A DNA stretch of 64,000 nucleotides, from NCBI GenBank assembly GCA_039000515.1, contig JBCFYV010011164.1, forward strand, positions 37,217,234-37,281,233, read 5' to 3'. Shown here piece by piece: positions 56,505 to 64,000 of the stretch. This DNA comes from Timema cristinae. Its lineage: Eukaryota; Arthropoda; Insecta; Phasmatodea; Timematidae. Both the position numbers and the translations under genes were made by a program. Under the pieces are notes generated by a model. It did no database searches and was not told the DNA's origin. It saw only the letters and a program-made list of their open reading frames with translations. Each line of letters begins with the position of its first letter. Position 1 is the stretch's first letter.

Positions 56505-57010
56505 TCATATTAGAAGTACACGCTAATCTTACATACTGAGATCCCTAGGTAGTGATCCGTTCCACATTCAGCTCCACAGACAGCCCTAGTAGTATTTACT
56601 AACCTTCTCAGTCACTCATCATACACCACAAAATCAATCATCGTTCTCGAATCAACCCTTTGCCATGTATACAAGTGAATATATGTCTGCTTAAATCATA
56701 TATTCGACGCAAATAAACCTTTTTATAAACACAAACTCACTAACTCATTGCCATTCTTGTACACACTGTCAACCCCATACCTTCGTAACACTCTCTATGA
56801 ATACTCCCTTTGGGTACCCACCCATCCATTCATATCTCCTATCAATATATTTCTTTCACCTGGTTCACATGCCTTTAAGACTTCATTTAGCTAATTCCAA
56901 AATTTCACTCTCACATTCTCTTATTCACCTCCACTGGGCATAACAAAAAACCACCAAAAATCTATATTGGCTGTATAAAATCAGGTTTACATTATCTATC
57001 TACATTACTG
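56505..57010 (-). pseudogene. APE-type LINE, endonuclease C-terminal part
   Basis: On the minus strand the text reads 'ERNILIGDMNGWVGTQREYS' (about 56854-56795), 'VLRRYGVDSVYKNGNELV', 'TYIHLYTWQRVDSRTMIDFV' and 'CGAECGTDHYLG' (about 56570-56535). GDMN and the (S/T)DH motif are conserved features of the apurinic-type endonuclease of LINEs. Stops and frameshifts interrupt it. It is in the same strand and order as the RT part at 53120-54745. Confidence 0.75.
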
Positions 57011-57694
57011 TCCAATTCTAGCATGTAATATTACACGAAAACCATTTCCCACTATCCATTGCGTAGATTTCTTTCGTGCCCAAACATCATCCTTTTCTTT
57101 TTTGGTTGATTAATTCCTAAGGTGAACGCTAAAGTCGCGCTAGTTGTTTTCCTGGCACAGCGATGGCCGACCACGATAACAAATAAGAAGAAATCAACAC
57201 ACGAGTTCAAATGATTAATGTTTAATAAATAGGTAAGTATTCCCACATACTTCAAAATCGTTAATATTCTTATTTTTTTCAACAATAATGGACGATCTTT
57301 CTTCGTGTTTTCGTGAACGAATATAAGGTATATATGAGTTGAAAGAAAACATAGAGTGCTTGTGCCACAGATTAAGGTCAAATCATATTTTAATTCACCA
57401 AAAATAGTAAATAGTTATAATGTTTACAAATTAGAAAAACAAAAGGATAAGAAAACCATGGTAGCAAATATCATTATAATGTTTACCATACCTAAAAGTG
57501 AGTTAATATTGTGCTAGCTATTGAAATATTTTTGTAATCCAGCCGTCCAACCCCCTCCCTACTCTCCATTAGGAGTCCCAATAGATTCTAAAGGGGAGGT
57601 GCAATGATTTTTCTGGACATTAATTTTTACTTTTATTTGGCTCTGCCTAGTTTCAGAAAAAAATTATGAATGTTGATTGTAAGAGACAAATGAC
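57011..57694. other. No gene recognised
   Basis: A 109-codon minus-strand frame (57052-57381) shows hydrophobic stretches but no family features. No promoter or splice support. Confidence 0.35.
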
Positions 57695-57848
57695 AGCTAA
57701 TAAAGAACTGTTGATATCACCATGTGTAGAAAATTAAAATCTACTGGAGCAATGCTTTGCTTATTTTGCTGAAAAAAAAGTTTGCTATGAAAACTACAAA
57801 AACGCTGTCCTATTCTTGAGTCACCTTCATTATCATCTAAAGGTACAG
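57695..57848. mobile_element. MITE copy 3, right half
   Basis: 'gaactgttgatatcaccatg', 'ctactggagcaat', 'aaaagtttgctatgaaaact' and 'cattatcatctaaaggt' match the right half of the MITE at 8526-8904. The left half is gone. Confidence 0.7.
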
Positions 57849-57989
57849 GACAGGACCGACCTAATATGTAGTTACATAGTTTCAATTTCGGTTTATGATT
57901 AATTACTTTGACAGTTGAAGTTTAAAACGGAGTGTTTTTTTATTTGTAAGTTTAGCAGCAAGACTATAAAATGTTTAGTCAGAAGAGAA

Positions 57990-58200
57990 GGGAGGGTTAG
58001 ACATAATATTTTAGAGGAAGTGCACCCACGTTAGAGTAGAGAAAGGATGTAAAAGCCCGAGGAATAAATCGTTTGGAAAAAATAAATCTTCAGTTCACCC
58101 ACTCTTGATTCAAACCTAGAGCTATCTTCATCAACGGCAGTCCAATCTATTGCAAGCTTGATGACTTAAAGAACGTTAACCACCTATCTGGTCATTTAAA
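57990..58200 (-). repeat. SINE, diverged copy
   Basis: 'agaggaagtgcacccacgtt', 'tcttcagttcacccactctt', 'gattcaaacctagagctatc' and the head region 'taaccacctatctggtc' follow the reversed SINE order. Confidence 0.55.
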
Positions 58201-58590
58201 ACTTTATGCGTTAAAATAATAGTGAGTTTTAAAATAACTACATATAAACATGCCAGGTAGCTTTTGTATTGTGCAAATAGGCCACTTTTTTTAACGAAAT
58301 ATACAGTTATTTGTTTCCCAGTTGTTTGCAAGGTTATAGCTTATCAGAATAAGCACTTGTTTAAACCTGTATAGTGTTTATTTTTTGATAGTGTTCTAAT
58401 TAAGCAATCGAGAATTCAAAATATATATCGGTTATCTTTATCAAATATTTGTGATATGATGAAAAGATAAAATCATTTACCACAGGGTTATTTATTTATG
58501 ATTTGTATGAAATAGTATTACCAAATTCTTATTGACGTTGAAATCTTTCTATATTCACATTAGGCGGTCGCTTGATGGCTGTATTACAAC

Positions 58591-58828
58591 CCTCGGTGGT
58601 GTAGTTAGCTAACGCGCTGGTATCGTGTTGAGCTAGAATGCCGAGGATGGGGAAATCGAGGTTCGAATCTCGGTCGGGTGAATTGGAGGTGGTTTTACCT
58701 AAATGTTTTTCCACGAAAATGCAGGTTCACCTCCTCTAAATTTAACTTTCCCTAATCCTAACCCATTAGCGTACTTAGTATTTATGCGTATAATACGAAC
58801 GGGTAGTAATACACGGTGCTAAATTTAA
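58591..58828 (+). repeat. tRNA-derived SINE, type A, full length
   Basis: The head is 'cctcggtggtgtagttagct', the B box 'gaggttcgaatctcggtcgg', the body 'gtttttccacgaaaatgcag' and the tail 'aacgggtagtaatacacggt'. A 61-codon minus frame across it is only its shadow. Confidence 0.9.
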
Positions 58829-59480
58829 AAAATAAAGAATAAAAAATTGTTGTATAACAAACGTATAATAATATAATGAAAAATGTTTATGATAAAACAT
58901 ACAAGAAGTGTGTTGAGATATCACTCTGTATTATTAAAAGCCATGTGGTTTCTGTTTACTCAGAGCTTTTCTCAGATTTCCTGATAAGATACGTAGCTGA
59001 AACTTTGCTCACTTATTAATTAAGTGCTCAGTTATCTCCAAAAATGTTTAGCTAATTTTTAAGTGGGTAGATTAAATGGTTGTCTGTCCATCTTTCTAGG
59101 GCTCTTTCTTCCATTTCCCGATACCCTAGAGAGGTGAAATTTGGTATGGATGCTATATATAATACCATATTTATGAAAAATATATGAAACTTGAAAAATA
59201 CAATATGGCGGATTCAATATTGTGGAAATTTATATGTGTCTGTTTGTCCACTATTTTTTTTCAAATTTACCGATAGTAAACGTAGCTGAAATTAATTTCC
59301 TAGGCTGGGAATACAATTACCGTTATTGGACAGTTTATTCGCATTTAAATCAATATTATTGACTATAATTTGCAAATAAAAAGTTTAGGTAGTTAATTTC
59401 TCGAAAATATGTTCTTAAGTTTGTTTTCGTACATGCATTTTAAATTAAAACTCTACAATTATGTTAATAATAATAATATT

Positions 59481-59723
59481 TAGCACCGCCTCTTACTACC
59501 CGTTCGAGTTATACGCTTTAAGTACTAATTACGCTAATAGATTAGGAATTGGGAAGGTTTAATTAGAAGAAGTGAACCCGCATTTGCGTGGAGGTAGAGT
59601 GGAAAACCATTTAGTAAAAACCCCTCCCAGTTACCCGACCGAGATTCGAACCTTGATCTCCCCGTCCTCACCAGTCGAGCTAAACACGACAAGTGCGTTA
59701 GCCAACTATGCCACCGAGGCGGG
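59481..59723 (-). repeat. tRNA-derived SINE, type A, full length
   Basis: The tail is 'tagcaccgcctcttactacc', the body 'gaacccgcatttgcgtggag', the B-box region 'ccgagattcgaaccttgatc' and the head ends 'atgccaccgaggcggg'. Confidence 0.9.
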
Positions 59724-59879
59724 TTACAATTATGTTGAGATATGTTTTGGTATATATTATAATTTCAAATATTGATAAAATGTTCTTGAAATGTGTTTAG
59801 ATAGCCACTTTAGTGTTTAAATGTTTCAATAAGTTCAGTAATGTTTCCTGGTTACGACTTACAAAGTAATTGTTATGCA

Positions 59880-60500
59880 TTCTATCTATAATATGATCCA
59901 AATATAGGATTTGGTGTTTATTTTTACTTTTTCTCGACATCTTGGAGAAAATGATTGTGATTGTAAAAAAAATCGAATTCAAGATTTTGTTAAATGTCGA
60001 CGTTTCATGATCCCGTGAAACCAAAAAAGTTGTTTTCACAATGCCATCTGTTTGTATGTCCGTCTATACCTTGGGTTAGAGCCGAAATTATTTTACCGAT
60101 TGGTTTAAAACTTTGTATCTAGGGTTTTAATAAGGCCCCCTGAGGGGTTTTTTAAAATTAGATTTCTAACCCTAAAATTAAGGGTAGTTTACTTAAGGGC
60201 AAAAAGATAAAAAATCAAGCTTCTATAAATTCGCTATAACGATTTTGATTAAATTCTGTATTTGGACATTGTTTATAATAGTAAACAGGATTGAAATTCT
60301 CATTTTCTAGTGAAAATCTCTTTGAGGATACTCTACATGGGGGAAATTTTCCAATTTTCACCATTTCTCCGCAACTATTTGAAATACAAAATAACTTATC
60401 ATTGTAAAATGGTAGTAACCCTACTATTAAAGATAAAAAAAATTATTAGAAATATATTTTTATAAAACAATAGTTTCTGAGCTATACTCAAATATATATA
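59880..60500. repeat. Dispersed repeat, copy 1 of a 2.7-kb-spaced pair
   Basis: It shares with 62640-63200 the order 'tttttactttttctcgacat', 'aaatgtcgacgtttcat', 'tctgtttgtatgtccgtcta', 'agggttttaataaggccccc' and 'ttttataaaacaatagtttc'. The copies are diverged, and no coding frame is shared. Confidence 0.6.
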
Positions 60501-62369
60501 ATTTTTAATACAGTTCTTTGAAAATGAATTTGATTATCATGCTGTTTGGTGAACACATATAATTCTTTTCTCAATTATTTTTTGTAGCACTGCTCCTAGT
60601 TCCTTATGCCATGGCATAAAGTAAGCACAATATATATTATTTAATTTATGATCGTTGGTGTAGTGTTTATACAACAATGTATAGAGTTATTAATTTGTTT
60701 CACAAATCTTTTTAGACCAAGACAGTTAAAATATTGTCCTTGACAAAGGTAGTCTTTCACCTGGTACAATGATAAAATTAGTTTAATTGTGTTGTTGAGC
60801 ACAAATTTTAATTAAATTAAATTAAAATATTAGTACGTTGAGCTTGTTAAATTGTGGATTCAAATTATTAGTAAGTTTACCTGATTAAACAGTGACAAAG
60901 CTAAAATATAATGAAATTAAATAAAACCAAACAGTTAAGATATTAGTTGCTGTACAAATGTAGAAAATAGAATTATGGTTAAAATTCATTTAAGTCAAAC
61001 ACGAAAACTACATTTGAGAAAAAAATTCATTGAAAATTCATACTTAAAAGCTTAATAAAGTCTATATAATACCACAGGGTTTTGCTATAGCTATTACCCA
61101 CTCCGTACTTTGAGGTGTAATTCCGTATTTTATGTTATTGTACATCGTCCCAAGATAAACGTTTTATTTTCACAACAATCCTAAATGAATACTTATTTAT
61201 ACTAGATGACGTACCCCAAGTAAAAAATCTCCCAAAACAACTTTCTCCTTTGTCAAATGGCACGTTTTTTTTAGCAAAGACCAATGGCAGTGCTCACATT
61301 TTGTGAATTTTGGCCAGATCTATAGCTCGAAGATACTTTATTTTAAAGACCTTAACTATTTGTATATAACATTTTAGAAAACATTCTAAATTCAAAATTA
61401 AGTAAGGAGTAGAAAGGATATGGTTAAGACTTAGAAACCCCACTAAAGATTCCAATAGAAAGGTGATAGTCTGAATAAATAGAAGAATTATTTGTATATA
61501 ACATCGGGAATCCTTTCATAAAACATTCACTGATTAACGTAAATTGCAAATTCTTTCGTTTTACTATTTTTAACATAAATACTATGCTCTTAGTTTTGAG
61601 CATAAATTGAATTTCGGAGCATCCACCTTGAAGGACGAATTTATAGGAATTTATTAAAATAAAAAAGGTTTCTAATGTTTCATGAAATTAATTTTATCCA
61701 AGCATAATTCGTATAGTACTCTAGATAAATTTTAACAAATATATTATTCACAACCCCCTTGCCCTTCCTCTTCATCTCCCGCTCTTCTCCCAAAGTCCAT
61801 AAAAAACGCACAAAACTATATTCTGGAGACGTCTAAGATATTGAAAAAATCTGAGCCAGAACCCCAACACCACAACTACATAAACATCCTTTAGCTTTAT
61901 TTTGGGCAAGGTGGTAAACATGCTTTAACCTTCTTTTATTTTTAATATCATTTTCCTACCAATAATTTATTTGTAGTTTTATTGCAATAAATGATTTAAC
62001 ATGACCCATTTTCTTCGGCGTAGTACATTTTTATTATTGCGCCTATTGAGTCTATCCTTTTCCATTTGCGATAAGATCGAGTGTTGAATGTGTTAGTAAA
62101 AACTTACATTTATCTCAAATATTATTTATTATTCACTTACAGTTTGTAATTTAAGGTAATACCTACGTTATATACGTGAATGTCAACAGCACGAGACCGT
62201 CTTGGCTTATCATGTTGGTGTGTTGCTATAGGTTGAGATAGTTAAGCCGTGTGCTTATACAACGGTGTATTTAACAGAGTAAATTTACTATCCCAATAGA
62301 ATAAGAAGAAATAATTATCTAATGTATACAGCAGACTGCAACCTGTGTATGATTTAATATTGTATTCTA
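60501..62369. other. No gene recognised
   Basis: AT-rich spacer; no feature could be supported on either strand. Confidence 0.4.
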
Positions 62370-62580
62370 TTTGACCGCGTCTTATTCGATTTATTCTCAT
62401 ATATTAATTACGGTAACGGAGGAGGAATGTTGAAGGTGGAGTTTTAAAGGGAAAGTACCCGCATTTGTGTGGAGGTAGAGTAGTGACAAATTTATGAAAC
62501 AACAGCCTCAGTGCACCTGACCTAGTCACCGTCAATCCAGTCTAACACGAGTGTGCGGGTTGTGATTGGATCGTGATGTC
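62370..62580 (-). repeat. SINE, diverged copy
   Basis: The tail is near 'gaccgcgtcttattcgattt', the body 'ggaaagtacccgcatttgtg' and 'acaacagcctcagtgcacct'. The head is poorly preserved. Confidence 0.6.
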
Positions 62581-62639
62581 CAATAATATTGTCTTAGGGC
62601 CTAAACTTTTTTTTAAATGCTTTCTCCTATTTTTACTTT

Positions 62640-63200
62640 CTTATGACTCCTCAGAGAAAGAAAATATTGTGATCGTTAAAAAAAAAATTGAGCTCTAGAT
62701 TTTGATGTATGTCGACGTTTCATTGCCCCCTGAACCTGAAAAGGGGTTTTGCAACGCTGTTTGTCGATGTGTCTGTCTGTGTGTCTTATCTCGGCCTAGA
62801 TCATAAACCATTTTACTGTTCGGCTAAAACTAGGTCCTTAGGGTTTGGATAAGGATCCCCCGAGGAGTTTTTGGCATTAAATATCTAACACTAGAATTAA
62901 AACTAAAATTAATTATTTTAATTGTGATAGAAAAGTTAAAAAAAATCCCTTTTCTGAAAATCAGGTTAACGATTTAGATTTTTTTTATCAGGGCGTCGTT
63001 CTAACACAACAAAAAGAATGGCGATTCTTACTTTCCCGGAGAATATTACTTTGGGGATCTTTAGTTTAAAATATACTTTTATAAAACCAATAGTTTCCTA
63101 ACTATAGATTAATAAGTTATATATTTTTAAGGAGGTCCTTGAAATGGATATTAGAGTTAAACTCTTTGGTGGGTAAAGATATTCCTCTTTTCTCAATATT
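62640..63200. repeat. Dispersed repeat, copy 2
   Basis: Partner of 59880-60500 ('gtatgtcgacgtttcattgc', 'gtgtctgtctgtgtgtctta', 'tagggtttggataaggatcc', 'cttttataaaaccaatagtt'). Confidence 0.6.
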
Positions 63201-63724
63201 TCCTTAATAATGTATATTATTTCATCCATGCTCTTTGGTAGACTTTGATGATCATTTTTCATTATGTGTCTGCAACAATGTCTAATATTTTGTTTCTTAT
63301 TTTTAACAAGCTATAAGTAAATTTTTCAATTTATAAATACATGAGCGAGAATGTCTGTGCGGTGCACCATACTATTTGTTTTATTATGTAATAACTTTCT
63401 ACCCAATTTTGAAAATAAACATAACACTTGGAAGATATTTAAGTTTGCCTTGAGGGAACTGATGTACTTATTATCATTACGTGTTAACACACTAGTGTGC
63501 TGGGTGTTAATGACTCATATAATCTAATCTAAGGGGATATGATAATTAAGGTAAATTTCGAAGCAAATACATCAATATTTGTCAAGATATTGGGTGATAA
63601 ACCTACATTGTGAAAATAACTCGACCCCGATATTTAAGCCCTAAGCTTTCCTGAACCAGATTTATGGGTTTTGACCACTTCACCGGTTAACTGAAGTGTT
63701 AATAATATCATACCACATATTGAA

Positions 63725-63945
63725 ACGGTTTAATATACTTAGTTTGGTCTAGTTTGCAGTGACAGTTAGGCTATGGTTTGAATCTCATTCGGGTGTACTG
63801 AAGTAATTTTTTTTTCTTAAATGGTTTACAACTCTTCCTCCACGAAAATGTGGTGACATGTTCTCTGAATGTTGTCTTATTCACTCCTTTCTTATTAGCG
63901 AAATTACATATGGATTAGATCGGATAGGTAGTAAGGTGTAGTGAA
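63725..63945 (+). repeat. SINE, diverged copy
   Basis: 'tagtttggtctagtttgcag' (head), 'ttgaatctcattcgggtgta', 'aaatggtttacaactcttcc' and tail 'ggataggtagtaaggtgtag' follow the SINE order. Confidence 0.6.
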
Positions 63946-64000
63946 AAACAATCTACGTCATTATAATATAATTTATCAGTATAAATATTATACTATAAAA

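Noticed and set aside
57052..57381. A 109-codon minus-strand frame with hydrophobic stretches
   Set aside because: No recognisable family or promoter; it lies just upstream of a decayed LINE endonuclease and may be chance.

Overview
The window is invertebrate nuclear DNA. The base composition is AT-rich, genes are interrupted by introns, promoters carry TATA boxes with arthropod-style initiators (TCAKTY), and the sequence is crowded with tRNA-derived SINEs and DNA transposons. An arthropod host is the best guess. No single-copy host gene could be recognised in 64 kb, so almost everything that can be named is a mobile element.

The centrepiece is a 16.2-kb Polinton/Maverick-type element at 24987-41205. 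It has a perfect 6-bp target-site duplication (CACATA), 5'-AG...CT-3' ends and long terminal inverted repeats (about 835 and 607 bp). From left to right it holds: a TIR with a minisatellite; a spacer with SINE remnants; a TATA/Inr promoter; three short exons (27811-28388) whose reading phase joins exactly to the start of a large exon encoding a protein-primed family-B DNA polymerase (30110-33618); a frame break inside the polymerase palm; the rest of the polymerase (to 34271); 85-bp repeats carrying AATAAA; a small gene with its own TATA/Inr (35081-35263); a duplicated SINE-rich spacer; and three genes on the minus strand (39530 to 37850) that appear to share one small domain. Beyond these lie CRE-like subterminal repeats and the right TIR. 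I find no integrase, capsid, protease or packaging ATPase, so this is either a decayed Polinton or a replication-only derivative that depends on integrase supplied in trans.

Other recognisable elements are: a Helitron remnant with the RepHel C-terminus (1735-2858); a TTAA-flanked MITE (8526-8904) with two more copies; a pogo/Tigger-type transposon with a nearly intact transposase (13614-16397); a mini-Helitron (24106-24405); an inverted tRNA-like SINE pair (43482-43697); an internally deleted Tc1/mariner-like element (50614-51250); and a broken APE-type LINE in two pieces (53120-54745 and 56505-57010). At least three tRNA-headed SINE types share one 3' tail. Remaining stretches are AT-rich DNA with no supportable gene.
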